Below are positions 48,118 through 56,577 of a DNA stretch of 64,000 bases, in pieces. This DNA comes from Nocardia sp. NBC_01503. Its GTDB lineage: Bacteria > Actinomycetota > Actinomycetes > Mycobacteriales > Mycobacteriaceae. The notes below the pieces were generated by a model. That model was not told the origin of the DNA. It saw nothing but the letters and a program-made list of their open reading frames with translations, and searched no databases. The stretch spans positions 2,914,001 to 2,978,000 of the forward strand of contig NZ_CP109596.1 of NCBI RefSeq assembly GCF_036327755.1, written 5' to 3'. The stretch's first letter is position 1. Every line of letters starts with the position of its first letter. The position numbers were made by a program, and so were the translations under genes.

Positions 48118-48903
48118 ATGAGTGACGCCACCCCCGACGCGCCGTTCGTGCGCTATGAGGTGCGGGACGGATTCGCCGTCCTGACCCTGGACTCCCCGCA
48201 CAATCGCAATGCCCTGTCCTCGAAACTGGTGACCGAGCTGCTGGCGGGACTGGAGAGCGCGGCCGCCGATTCCGCGGTGCGCGGGGTGGTGCTCACCCAC
48301 ACCGGCAATACCTTCTGCGCCGGGGCCGATCTCAAGGAGGCCCTGGACGCCGATCCGGCGGCCGCCGCCGATATCCGCACCGGCTGGATGGTGCGGGTAC
48401 TGCGCGACATCCTGGAGCTGCCCAAACCCGTCATCGCCCAGATCGACGGCAATGTGCGCGCGGGCGGGATGGGCATTGTCGGGGCCTGCGATATCGCGGT
48501 CGCCGGTCGCGGCAGCAGCTTCGCCCTCACCGAAGCCCGCCTCGGCCTCGCGCCTTTCGTGATTTCGCTGACTCTGCTGCCCCGGATGACCTCGCGGGCG
48601 GCAGGCCGCTACTTCCAGACCGGTGAGACCTTCGACGCCGCCGAGGCCGAGCGCAACGGTCTCATCAGCATTGCCGCCGACGATCCGGACTCGGAGGTGA
48701 AACGCCTGATCAGCGAGTTGCGCAAGGGTTCGCCGCAGGGTCTGGCGGAGAGTAAGCGGCTCACCACCGCCGCCACCCTCGCCGAGGTCGACCGGTCCGC
48801 GCTCGCCCTGGCCAAGCGCTCGGGCAGCTTCTTCGGCACCCCCGATGTGATCGAGGGCATGACGGCCTTCTTTCAGCGTCGGCCACCGAGCTGGGCAGAA
48901 TAG
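48118..48903 (+). CDS. Enoyl-CoA hydratase/isomerase family protein
   Basis: A 261-residue crotonase-fold protein that probably hydrates the carboxylated enoyl-CoA, like AtuE or methylglutaconyl-CoA hydratase. Oxyanion-hole segments are CAGADLKEA (residues 63-71) and GNVRAGGMGIVGACDIAV. The Glu usual at the second catalytic position falls in FALTEARLGLAPFVISLTLLPRM, a stretch typical of methylglutaconyl-type hydratases. RBS AAGGAAA lies 6 bases before the ATG. The pathway's expected lyase is not present in the operon. Confidence 0.9.
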   Translation: MSDATPDAPFVRYEVRDGFAVLTLDSPHNRNALSSKLVTELLAGLESAAADSAVRGVVLTHTGNTFCAGADLKEALDADPAAAADIRTGWMVRVLRDILELPKPVIAQIDGNVRAGGMGIVGACDIAVAGRGSSFALTEARLGLAPFVISLTLLPRMTSRAAGRYFQTGETFDAAEAERNGLISIAADDPDSEVKRLISELRKGSPQGLAESKRLTTAATLAEVDRSALALAKRSGSFFGTPDVIEGMTAFFQRRPPSWAE

Positions 48904-48909
48904 CTACCC

Positions 48910-49524
48910 ATGGCTACACCCCACGAACCCAAGCAGGACCGCAGCCGGGCCACCCGGCAGCGGCTGCTGGAGGCGACCATCGACTGCCTGGCCGAGACCG
49001 GCTGGGCGGCGGCGACCGTCGCGGTGGTGGCCGAGCGCGCCGGGGTGTCGCGCGGTGCGGCACAGCATCACTTTCCGACCCGCGAGGATCTGATCACCGC
49101 GGCGCTGGAGTACATGTTCGAAACCCGTATGGCCCAGTCGCTCGCCGACGCGCAGGCCATCGGTGAGATCGCCGAGGGCGCGGGCCGCACCGAGGCGGTG
49201 GTGACCGCGCTCGTGGAGGGTTACACCACCTCGCTGTTCAAAGCGGCGTTACAGGTGTGGACCCATGCCGCCGCCGATCCCGCACTGCGCGAACGCATTG
49301 TGCCTCTCGAAGCCAAGTTCGGCCGCACGTCGCACCGTATGGCGGTGGAGGCGCTCGGCGTCGACGACTCCGATCCCGTTGCGCACCATCTGGTTCAGGC
49401 CACCCTGGATCTGGCGCGCGGTCTGGGGCTGGCGGATGTGCTCACCGATGATTCGTTGCGCCGCAAGGAGATCGTGCAGCAGTGGGCGGCCACCCTGCAC
49501 ACCGCTTTGGCTGCCGAGCGTTGA
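48910..49524 (+). CDS. TetR family regulator of the operon
   Basis: A 204-residue TetR-type repressor. Its N-terminal helix-turn-helix (residues ~13-60) has CLAETGWAAATVAVVAERAGVSRGAAQHHFPTREDL; the helical C-terminal domain would bind the inducer, plausibly an acyl-CoA or terpenoid intermediate. It lies 6 bp after the hydratase stop and in the same direction, so it is co-transcribed with the pathway. The candidate operator is CAAGC-N6-GCTTG at 40299. A small minus-strand gene converges with it. Confidence 0.9.
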   Translation: MATPHEPKQDRSRATRQRLLEATIDCLAETGWAAATVAVVAERAGVSRGAAQHHFPTREDLITAALEYMFETRMAQSLADAQAIGEIAEGAGRTEAVVTALVEGYTTSLFKAALQVWTHAAADPALRERIVPLEAKFGRTSHRMAVEALGVDDSDPVAHHLVQATLDLARGLGLADVLTDDSLRRKEIVQQWAATLHTALAAER

Positions 49525-49525
49525 G

Positions 49526-49693
49526 CTAGAAGCCGAAAATCTCTGCCATATCGATGGATTCGTCATCCCAGCGTTGTTCTATGCACTCCCGTTCGCGGGC
49601 GGCGAGGTCGGGCCGCCAGCCCGAGCGACGCCAGAAGGCTTCGCGGCGTTCAGCGCTGAGTAGCGGGGGATGGTGTGCGAGTGGGTCGCTCAT
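49526..49693 (-). CDS. 55-residue small protein, unknown
   Basis: From ATG 49693 to TAG 49526, converging on the TetR gene with one base between stops. The product is charged and Trp-rich (MSDPLAHHPPLLSAERREAFWRRS... ending SIDMAEIFGF), 55 residues, soluble and mixed acidic/basic. An AGGGA is 9 bases upstream of the ATG. GC-rich third positions and the compact end-to-end packing support a real gene. No family is recognised. Confidence 0.6.
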   Translation of the reverse strand: MSDPLAHHPPLLSAERREAFWRRSGWRPDLAARERECIEQRWDDESIDMAEIFGF

Positions 49694-49886
49694 GCGGACA
49701 GTCCCTGGATCGGATTGTCGGGTGCCGATTCCAGGGTAGGGGAGTGGTGGGGGCCACAGTGGCGTTTTCGGGTGGTCGACATCTCGTCTGACCTGCGGTG
49801 ATACGTGAACTAGATCATTGCTGGACGCTTGCCCAGCGTCCTAGGTTGTTCGTCGTACCCGAACCCGATCCGCGAAGGATTTTGTC
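49694..49886. other. 193-bp region with promoter-like sequence and a hairpin
   Basis: It includes an inverted repeat GGACGCT-TGCCC-AGCGTCC (49823-49841) in the leader of the tiny ORF at 49887, and CTGACC/TAGATC elements that could serve as -35/-10. Nothing else is recognised. Confidence 0.45.
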
Positions 49887-49991
49887 GTGCCCATTATCGA
49901 TCTCGGCTCCGCCGCACTGAATCTCGCGAACGTCGTCACCGGCATCGCGTCGAATATCACCTACCTGCTGCACGCGTGGGGCCTGGCCTGA
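49887..49991 (+). CDS. 34-residue amphipathic small ORF
   Basis: From GTG 49887 to TGA 49989-49991. GAAGGA ends 9 bases before the start, giving a good ribosome-binding site. The 34-residue product is short, hydrophobic and amphipathic (starting PIIDLGSAALNLANVV, ending LLHAWGLA) with one possible membrane-inserting helix. It is followed 19 bp later by a strong hairpin terminator and preceded by a leader hairpin, so it looks like an independent transcription unit. No homologue is recognised; a small envelope or pore-forming peptide is one guess among several. Confidence 0.5.
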   Translation: MPIIDLGSAALNLANVVTGIASNITYLLHAWGLA

Positions 49992-50010
49992 TTCGGCCGT
50001 AGAGCAAACG

Positions 50011-50047
50011 AAGAGCCCGTCTCCGCTATCGGCGGAGACGGGCTCTT
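50011..50047. terminator. Bidirectional terminator hairpin
   Basis: A perfect 16-bp stem (50011-50026 with 50032-50047) and a 5-base loop, ends AAGAGCCC/GGGCTCTT, followed by CTTGT. It lies between the tiny ORF and the convergent glycosyltransferase and can serve both. Confidence 0.85.
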
Positions 50048-50062
50048 CTTGTCGTGTCCGGA

Positions 50063-52141
50063 CTACCGCGTCTTCGGTGCGGTCAGGTCGTAGAGGGTTA
50101 CGCCGTCCACCTCCTGCGAGGTGAAGTGGTCCTCGACCCACTTGGTGATCTCGGAGCTGTGCGAACCCGACCGGTTGGAACCGAAGCCGCCGCCACCGAT
50201 GAAGTAGTGGATATCCCCATCGGCCACGTACCGCTGGAACTGCTCCAGGGTCGGGGACGGATCACTGCCGTTGAACCCGCCCACCGGCATGACCGGCAGC
50301 TGGGTGGCGAGCTGGAAGCCCGCGGCACTGTTCGAACCGATGGCCGCGGCCACCCAGGTGTACTCGTCACCATTGGCGGACAGCAGTGCGGTGATCTTCG
50401 CGCTGGGCTTGCTGGCCATCATGAAGTTGCCCGCGCCACCGCCCTCGCGACCGCCCTTGCCGGTACCGCCCGGGGTGTTCGCGCCGCCGGGAGCGCCGCC
50501 CGGATTGCCGCGCGCACCACCTTGGTTGCCACCGTTCGGCCCGCCTTGGTTGCCACCGGTCGATCCGCCCGGGATCCCGCCGTTCGGGCCGCCTTGGGCG
50601 CCATCACCGTTCATGGGTTGCGCACCGCCGTCACCGCGCGGCCCACCGGGGCCGAAGCCGAAGCCGCCGCGCACATTCGGTCCGGCGCTGGGGATCGGTC
50701 CCTCATGTCCGGTGGCGAGGGTGTCCACCGTGTAGGCGAGCGGTCCGGCGAGACCGATCACGATTGCCGCTGTGGCCGCCGCGATTTCGATCCTGCGGGG
50801 CAGGCGCACGAGCAGTAGCGCGGTGACCGCGACTCCCGCGGCCGCCACCGTCCAGCGCAGCCAGGGCTGGAAGGAGTTGCTGCGGGTCAGCAGCATCCAC
50901 GCCGTCGCGATGGTGGCGCCCAGGGCAAGCGCCAAAGCCGCACGCACCCAGAGCTTCTCGCGTTCGCGCCAGAGCATGACCACGCCGATGCCGACCAGCG
51001 CCGCCACAGCCGGAGCCAGCGCCACCGTGTAGTACTGGTGGAAAATGCCCTTCATGAAGCTGAAGACCAGTCCGGTCACCAGCAGCCAGCCGCCCCAGAG
51101 CAGGAGTCCGGCGCGCTGCTGATCGGTGCGAGCTGCCCTGCCGCGCAAGACGAGTGCCGCCGCCAGCAGGATGAGCGCGGCCGGAATCAGCCAGGCGATC
51201 TGCCCGCCCTGCTGCGGTTCGAACATGCGGGTGATACCGGTCGAGCCCCACATGCCGTTGCCGCCGGCGGGGAGTTCGCCGCCCGGGCCGACGCTGCCGG
51301 TCTCGTCGCCGTTCAACCGGCCCAGCCCGTTGTAGCCGAGGGTCAGTTCGACAATCGAATTATGCTGTGAGCCACCGAAATACGGCCGATCATCGGCGGG
51401 CCAGAATTCGGCGATCAGCAACCACCAGCCCGCACCCGCCAGCATGGCCGCCCCGGCCGCGAAGAGCTGCGCGATACGCTTGCCGAGTTTCGGCGGCCCG
51501 GCGACCAGGTAGGTCAGTGCCAGCGCGGGCACCACCAGCAGCACCTGCAATTGTTTGGTGAGGAAGCCGAGTCCGATGAACAAGCCGGTGTACAGCAGCC
51601 ACCGCCAGCGGCCGTCCTCGACCGCGCGGGTCATCGCCCAGGTGGCGGCGATCATGAGCAGTACCAGCAGGGCATCGGGATTGTTGAACCGGAACATCAG
51701 GGCCGCGACGGGAGTCACGGCGAGCGCGAGTCCGGCCAGCAGCCCGGCGCTCGGCCCGAAGACCCGCCGCACGGTCGCCCACAGCAGCGCCACCGAGGCC
51801 ACACCGATGAGCGCCTGCGGCAGCAGCATGCTCCAGCTGTGCAGGCCGAAGATCCGGACCGAAATCTCCATGGGCCACAACGACAGTGGCGTCTTGTCGA
51901 CCGTAATGGAGTTGGCCGCGTCGGAGGAGCCGAAGAAGAACGCCTTCCACGACACCGAACCCGCCTGTACCGCGGCGGCATAGAACGAATTCGCCCAGCC
52001 GTTCACCGACAGATTCCACAGATAGGCGATCGCCGTACCGATGAGCAGCGCCGCCAGCGCCGGATACTCCCAGCGCGAGCTTCGCGGGTCGGCAGCGGGT
52101 GGCGGCGAAACCACCTGGCGTTCAGTGAATGTCGCGGTCAT
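50063..52141 (-). CDS. Glycosyltransferase family 39 membrane protein
   Basis: A 692-residue polytopic protein of the dolichyl-phosphate-mannose mannosyltransferase / ArnT superfamily, which moves a sugar from a polyprenyl-phosphate carrier outside the membrane. About 11-12 hydrophobic segments are visible, with the family's first-loop acidic region and DKTPLSLWPMEISVRIFG. After the membrane part is an unusual ~80-residue Gly/Pro/Asn-rich stretch (GGPNGGIPGGSTGGNQGG...), then an extracytoplasmic C-terminal domain. ATG 52141 has GGAGG 5 bases upstream. It is next to a polyprenyl-phosphate glycosyltransferase gene, its likely donor-maker. Confidence 0.88.
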   Translation of the reverse strand: MTATFTERQVVSPPPAADPRSSRWEYPALAALLIGTAIAYLWNLSVNGWANSFYAAAVQAGSVSWKAFFFGSSDAANSITVDKTPLSLWPMEISVRIFGLHSWSMLLPQALIGVASVALLWATVRRVFGPSAGLLAGLALAVTPVAALMFRFNNPDALLVLLMIAATWAMTRAVEDGRWRWLLYTGLFIGLGFLTKQLQVLLVVPALALTYLVAGPPKLGKRIAQLFAAGAAMLAGAGWWLLIAEFWPADDRPYFGGSQHNSIVELTLGYNGLGRLNGDETGSVGPGGELPAGGNGMWGSTGITRMFEPQQGGQIAWLIPAALILLAAALVLRGRAARTDQQRAGLLLWGGWLLVTGLVFSFMKGIFHQYYTVALAPAVAALVGIGVVMLWREREKLWVRAALALALGATIATAWMLLTRSNSFQPWLRWTVAAAGVAVTALLLVRLPRRIEIAAATAAIVIGLAGPLAYTVDTLATGHEGPIPSAGPNVRGGFGFGPGGPRGDGGAQPMNGDGAQGGPNGGIPGGSTGGNQGGPNGGNQGGARGNPGGAPGGANTPGGTGKGGREGGGAGNFMMASKPSAKITALLSANGDEYTWVAAAIGSNSAAGFQLATQLPVMPVGGFNGSDPSPTLEQFQRYVADGDIHYFIGGGGFGSNRSGSHSSEITKWVEDHFTSQEVDGVTLYDLTAPKTR

Positions 52142-52232
52142 CGTGCCTCCTCGGATGAGTCGTTCGAGAGCGTGTCGGGTGGCGAGTACACCCAGCGGAT
52201 CATCTGCCCGTGGCCGCTCCACGGCGCGGCCA

Positions 52233-52318
52233 CCCCGTCATCCCGGCGCAGGCCCGCCCCGTCATCCCGGCGTGCTTTTGGCCGGGATCCACCGAAGCGA
52301 GCTGAACCCCCGGGGGTT
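52233..52318. repeat. Short direct repeats and hairpin between glycosyltransferase genes
   Basis: CCCCGTCATCCCGGCG occurs at 52233-52248 and 52257-52272. ATCCCGGC (52264-52271) and GCCGGGAT (52281-52288) form a hairpin, and AACCCCCGGGGGTT (52305-52318) is a second palindrome. The CGTCATCCCGGC...GCCGGGATCC pattern is a common dispersed repeat style in high-GC bacteria; part of it may act as a terminator for the gene at 52344. Confidence 0.6.
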
Positions 52319-52343
52319 TCCATCTGCGGCCCCTGCGGTGCGT

Positions 52344-53585
52344 TCACCGGCTGCCCGCCGCATCGTGTGCCCCGGCCTTGCGGAACACCCAGCGCAATCC
52401 GACGAATCGCACCAGTGTCGCGATAAGATTCGCGATCACCAGCACCACCAGTTCCAAATGTACCGCCGAGCCCGGCGCCCAATGATGCAGTGCGAAAAGG
52501 GATCCGCTGGTCAATGCCAGCCCGATACCGAAGATGGTCAGGCCCTGCAGTTGATGCGATACCGCCTGCGCGGATCCGCGCACCCCGAAGGTGAAGGCTC
52601 GATTGGCGGCGGTATTGCCGATGGCGGTGATCAAAAGCGCCAGGAAGTTGGCCGCCTGCGCACCCGTAATCGATTGCAGCAGAACGTATAGCAGCAGATA
52701 CGCCAGGGTGGAGGCGACACCCACAATGCCGAATCGCACCAGCTGTCCGACCATGCCGAGCGGGACGCCCTCCACCAGCGGTTCGCGTCCGATGGCGGCG
52801 CGTAGCTCATTGATGGGCAGCCGCCCCGAGCCCAGCGCCCGCCCGACCCGCCAGATGCCCCGCAGATCCTTGCGCGCGGTGTCGACGATATCGACGCGGC
52901 TGTCCGGATCGTCGATCCAGTCCACCGGCACCTCGTGAATGCGCAGTCCGATGCGTTCGGCCAGCACCAGCAGTTCGGTGTCGAAGAACCATTCGCCATC
53001 CTCCACCAGCGGCAGCACCATGCGCGCCACCTGGCTGCGCATGGCCTTGAAACCGCATTGCGCATCGGAGAATTTGGCCTGTAGCGAGGTACGCAGGATC
53101 AGGTTGTAGCAGCGCGAGATGATCTCCCGCTTGGGTCCGCGCACCACCCGAGAGGAGGAGGCCAGCCGGGTGCCGATGGCCAGATCGGAGTGTCCGGAGA
53201 CCAGCGGCGCGATCAGCGGCAGCAGTGCGTTCAGATCCGTGGAGAGGTCCACGTCCATATACGCGACGACCTGTGCGTCCGAGCCCTGCCACACTTCGCG
53301 CAGTGCGCGGCCGCGGCCCTTGCGGTCCAGGTGCACCACCCGGACGCCGTCGAGTTCGGCGGCGAGTTGGCGCGCGACCCGCAGGGTGGAGTCGGTGGAG
53401 GCATTGTCGGCGATGGTGATGCGTGCGGTGAACGGGAAGTTCAGGATGAGGAAGGCGTGCAGTCTGCGCACGCACGGTCCGAGATCGACCTCTTCGTTGT
53501 AGACGGGCACGACCACGTCAACTACGGGCGCGGTCACGGACTCTGCGGGTTCCGCCGCCCGGACGGCGGTCACGGTGTCGGACAT
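52344..53585 (-). CDS. Bifunctional family-2 glycosyltransferase / GtrA membrane protein
   Basis: A 413-residue fusion. Residues ~20-250 are a family 2 glycosyltransferase of the polyprenol-phosphate hexose synthase type (VDVVVPVYNEEVDLG, ADNASTDSTLRVAR, YMDVDLSTDLNALLPLI). Residues ~280-400 are a GtrA-like domain of four transmembrane helices (VRFGIVGVASTLAYLLLYVLLQ...). It would charge polyprenyl phosphate with a sugar and help flip it, feeding the neighbouring family-39 transferase. ATG 53585 or the ATG two codons upstream (53591) are both possible. Confidence 0.9.
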   Translation of the reverse strand: MSDTVTAVRAAEPAESVTAPVVDVVVPVYNEEVDLGPCVRRLHAFLILNFPFTARITIADNASTDSTLRVARQLAAELDGVRVVHLDRKGRGRALREVWQGSDAQVVAYMDVDLSTDLNALLPLIAPLVSGHSDLAIGTRLASSSRVVRGPKREIISRCYNLILRTSLQAKFSDAQCGFKAMRSQVARMVLPLVEDGEWFFDTELLVLAERIGLRIHEVPVDWIDDPDSRVDIVDTARKDLRGIWRVGRALGSGRLPINELRAAIGREPLVEGVPLGMVGQLVRFGIVGVASTLAYLLLYVLLQSITGAQAANFLALLITAIGNTAANRAFTFGVRGSAQAVSHQLQGLTIFGIGLALTSGSLFALHHWAPGSAVHLELVVLVIANLIATLVRFVGLRWVFRKAGAHDAAGSR

Positions 53586-53671
53586 GATCACTACGGTCGT
53601 CCGGCACGCTGGGCCACCCCTGCGGCGGAGCTGGGAGGTTCCTGGGAGCCCGCGCCCAGGCTACGGGGCTG

Positions 53672-54580
53672 CTACGAAGGGCCCGTGCCGTCGCCGAGTA
53701 GGGAAGTCGCATCTTCGTGCAAGCGCCACAGCGGAGAAACCGGCCCGTGCCCCGCGCCCAGGTCGTAAGACGCTTCGAGGCAGCGGCGGGTCCATTCCTT
53801 GGCGAAGGTGAAGGCCGCTGGGACCGAATAGCCGTGTGCGAGGGCGCTCGCCATGGCGGCGGCCAGGGTGTCGCCGCCGCCGTGATCATTCCCGGTGGCG
53901 ATGCGCGGCGCGGTCAGCTCATGGAAGGTCTCGCCGTCGAACAGCAGATCGGTGCTGAATTCCGAGGTGCGCAGATGTCCGCCCTTGACGATGGCCCATT
54001 TCGGCCCGAGCGCGTGCAGCGCCTCGGCGGCCTTGTGCGCGGTGAGATCGTCGACCACCTCGATACCGGTGAGCAGCCGCACCTCGTCGAGGTTCGGGGT
54101 GATGACGGTGGCGAGGGGAATGAGGGTGTCGCGCAAGGCGTCCAGGGCCGAGGCGTGCAGGAGCGGATCGCCGTGCATGGAGGCGGCCACCGGATCGACC
54201 ACCAGCGGGATGCTGCCCTCGCGTCCGATGCCGACCTCTTCGCAGACCGCCGCGACGGCTTCGATAATGGCGGTGGAGGCGAGCATCCCGGTCTTGGCGG
54301 CCCCGATTCCGATATCGCCCACCACGGTTCGCACCTGCCCGGCCACGATCTCCGGCGGAATCTCATGGAATCCACTTACCCCGAGCGTGTTCTGCACGGT
54401 CACCGCGGCCACCGCCACGCACGCGTGCACGCCACACATCGCCATGGTGCGGGAGTCGGCCTGAATACCGGCGCCGCCGCCGGAATCGGTCCCCGCGATG
54501 GTGAGCGCGCGGACGGGGGTCTGCCCATTCGGGGCCAGCGGCAAGAGCTTCACAACCCCGACCCTAGGTCTCGTCTCCAT
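53672..54580 (-). CDS. thiD: Hydroxymethylpyrimidine/phosphomethylpyrimidine kinase
   Basis: Phosphorylates HMP and HMP-phosphate to the diphosphate used by ThiE. The ribokinase-fold protein has ALTIAGTDSGGGAGIQADSRTMA, GVHACVAVAAVTVQNT, AAKTGMLAS, VVDPVAASMHGDPLL, TPNLDEVRLL and IATGNDHGGGDTLAAAMASALAHG, close to the M. tuberculosis ThiD. A 302-residue product from ATG 54580 or 293 from GTG 54553 are both possible. It is separated from the other thi genes here and diverges from the COG0523 GTPase with 52 bp between starts. No riboswitch is seen. Confidence 0.94.
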   Translation of the reverse strand: METRPRVGVVKLLPLAPNGQTPVRALTIAGTDSGGGAGIQADSRTMAMCGVHACVAVAAVTVQNTLGVSGFHEIPPEIVAGQVRTVVGDIGIGAAKTGMLASTAIIEAVAAVCEEVGIGREGSIPLVVDPVAASMHGDPLLHASALDALRDTLIPLATVITPNLDEVRLLTGIEVVDDLTAHKAAEALHALGPKWAIVKGGHLRTSEFSTDLLFDGETFHELTAPRIATGNDHGGGDTLAAAMASALAHGYSVPAAFTFAKEWTRRCLEASYDLGAGHGPVSPLWRLHEDATSLLGDGTGPS

Positions 54581-54605
54581 GCGTGGGCCACCCCACCCTT
54601 CCGTG

Positions 54606-54630
54606 GTTAATGAAAACCGTTACCATTAAC
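54606..54630. promoter_or_regulatory. Probable Zur box before the COG0523 GTPase
   Basis: GTTAATG (54606-54612) and CATTAAC (54624-54630) are perfect outer arms around AAAACCGTTAC; the core ATGAAAACCGTTACCAT resembles Zur sites. It ends 2 bp before the GTG start of the metal GTPase, in the thiD-GTPase divergent promoter, so zinc-dependent repression is likely. Confidence 0.65.
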
Positions 54631-54632
54631 TG

Positions 54633-55781
54633 GTGACCTCAGCCCAACACCCCGCCCAGCTGCCCGTGACCGTGCTCTCCGGCTTCCTCGGGGCGGGTAA
54701 GACGACCCTGCTCAACCACATACTCGCCAATCGGGAGGGTCGCCGAGTGGCGGTGATCGTCAATGACATGAGCGAGGTGAATATCGACGCCGCGCTGGTC
54801 GCGGGGCAGGGGCATCTCGATCGCACCGAGGAGAAGCTGGTCGAACTCACCAACGGCTGTATCTGCTGCACGCTGCGCGAGGACCTCATCGAATCGGTGG
54901 GCAGGCTCGCGCGCGAGGGGCGCTTCGATCACCTCGTCATCGAATCGACGGGCATCTCCGAACCCATGCCGGTGGCCGCGACCTTCGAGTGGGAATTCGA
55001 GGATGGGTTCAAACTCGGCGATATCGCTCGACTGGACACCATGGTGACCGTGGTCGATGCCTCGACCTTCCTGGCCGAAGTGGTGAAGGGGCAGGCGCTC
55101 GCGGAGCGGAATATGCAAGCGGGTGAAGGGGATGCGCGCACCATCGCCGATCTGCTGGTGGATCAGGTCGAGTTCGCGAATGTGCTGGTACTCAACAAGA
55201 CCGATCTGGTGAGCGCCAAAGCCGTCGGCACGGTGGAGGCCACCCTGAAGCGGCTCAACCCCACCGCACGCGTGGTGCATTCGGCGCACGGTGTGCTGGA
55301 TCTCGCCGAAGTGCTCGGCACCGGACTCTATAACCCGGACCTCGCTGCCCAATTCGATGGCTGGGATGAGGAACTCGCGGGTGGGCATACCCCCGAGACC
55401 GAGGAATACGGGATCAGCAGTATCACCTTCACCGCCGATCGCCCGTTCCACCCCGAGCGCCTGGAAGCGGCGCTGGCGCAACTCCAAAGACTGTTGCGCA
55501 GCAAAGGCTTCTTCTGGCTCGCGAGCCGTCCGGACCTGGCCGCCATTTGGTCGCAAGCCGGGCCGAATCTCACCTTCGAAGCGGGCGCGTACTGGTCGGC
55601 TCTCGATATGCCGCCGGGGCAGGAGATCGTTTTCATCGGTATAAAACTGGATCGCCAACATGTGCGTGACCTGCTGTATTCGGCCCTGCTCACCGATGCG
55701 GAGATGGAATCCGGGCGGCAGGCGTGGCTGGGGTTCCCGGATCCCTTCCCGCGCTGGGGTGATGCGCACGAGCATGTCTGA
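54633..55781 (+). CDS. COG0523 (CobW/ZNG1-like) metal GTPase
   Basis: A 382-residue G3E GTPase that probably hands zinc to client proteins when zinc is scarce. Walker A is [10 protein letters not shown] (residues 16-25). The metal-binding CxCC motif is present (Cys76, Cys78, Cys79 in [11 protein letters not shown]), followed by [12 protein letters not shown] and the NKTD base-recognition motif. The C-terminal CobW_C domain contains the [10 protein letters not shown] segment. The Zur-like palindrome directly upstream supports zinc rather than cobalt. The start codon is GTG 54633; the leader is very short. Confidence 0.93.
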   Translation: MTSAQHPAQLPVTVLSGFLGAGKTTLLNHILANREGRRVAVIVNDMSEVNIDAALVAGQGHLDRTEEKLVELTNGCICCTLREDLIESVGRLAREGRFDHLVIESTGISEPMPVAATFEWEFEDGFKLGDIARLDTMVTVVDASTFLAEVVKGQALAERNMQAGEGDARTIADLLVDQVEFANVLVLNKTDLVSAKAVGTVEATLKRLNPTARVVHSAHGVLDLAEVLGTGLYNPDLAAQFDGWDEELAGGHTPETEEYGISSITFTADRPFHPERLEAALAQLQRLLRSKGFFWLASRPDLAAIWSQAGPNLTFEAGAYWSALDMPPGQEIVFIGIKLDRQHVRDLLYSALLTDAEMESGRQAWLGFPDPFPRWGDAHEHV

Positions 55782-55833
55782 GCACCGGGAATCCCGGCCG
55801 CCCTGGATTGCCGGGCGACCGGGATCCATCGCG

Positions 55834-56457
55834 TCAGTTGGAGATCCCGGGGGTGCGGTGCACGTAGGTGGCGTCGGTGAGCTGTTCCACTAGGAATGCC
55901 GCGATATCGGCGCGCGAGATCTTCAGTGCCAGACCGGGTTCCGCCGGGCCGAAGCCGCGCCGGAACTGCCCGGTGGCCGGGCCGTCGGTGAAGGCGCTGG
56001 GCCGCACGATGGTCCAGTCCAGATCGCCGGCCAGCACATACTTCTCCTGCTGCACGTGATCGGCGAACGCCTGCCGCAGCAGCATGCCGAACATCACGTA
56101 CTTCCAGACGAAGTTGAGATTGCCCGCGCTGTCACCGGTGCCCAGGGTGGATTGGCAGATGAGCCGCTTGACCCCGGTGCGTTGCATGGCCTCGATGACG
56201 GTGCGGGTGCCCTCGGCGCGCACCACGCCTTTGCGGCCCGCGCCGAGGGTGACGATGATCGCCTCCTGGCCGAGGACCACCTGCTCGACGGCGGCCGGAT
56301 CGAGGACATCGCCGACCACAACGTGCAGACGCTCATGTGTGACAGGGGTATTCGCGGCCGAGCGGGTCAGTATGGTGACCTCGTGACCGGCCGCGAGGGC
56401 CTGGGTGACGACCTCGCGGCCGACGGTTCCGGTGCCTCCGAAGATTGCGATTCGCAT
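55834..56457 (-). CDS. NAD(P)H-binding SDR-like protein
   Basis: A 207-residue atypical short-chain dehydrogenase with the glycine-rich nucleotide motif IAIFGGTGTVGREV at the N-terminus and VKRLICQSTLGTGDS in the middle. LDWTIVRPSAFTDGPATG also matches NAD(P)H-binding, NmrA-like proteins. The catalytic YxxxK is not obvious, so it could be an oxidoreductase with an altered site or a redox-sensing regulator. RBS-like AGGTGAAAG lies 5 bases before the ATG. It is followed by the epoxide hydrolase in the opposite sense of transcription order but on the same strand. Confidence 0.83.
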   Translation of the reverse strand: MRIAIFGGTGTVGREVVTQALAAGHEVTILTRSAANTPVTHERLHVVVGDVLDPAAVEQVVLGQEAIIVTLGAGRKGVVRAEGTRTVIEAMQRTGVKRLICQSTLGTGDSAGNLNFVWKYVMFGMLLRQAFADHVQQEKYVLAGDLDWTIVRPSAFTDGPATGQFRRGFGPAEPGLALKISRADIAAFLVEQLTDATYVHRTPGISN

Positions 56458-56577
56458 TTGCTTTCACCTCGTGTAATTCGTTGTCGTGAAGGTGAATTCA
56501 GTACATCAACGGGCGCGGGCCGGAACCATCGTCGAGCCTCTCGCCGACATGCGGGAGGCTCCACGTGGCCGGTCGGC

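Noticed and set aside
44544..48131. A 1195-codon open frame on the minus strand across the carboxylase alpha and dehydrogenase genes
   Set aside because: Antisense to strongly supported genes with active-site motifs. In very high-GC DNA the antisense frame is often open; its product has no domain and odd composition.
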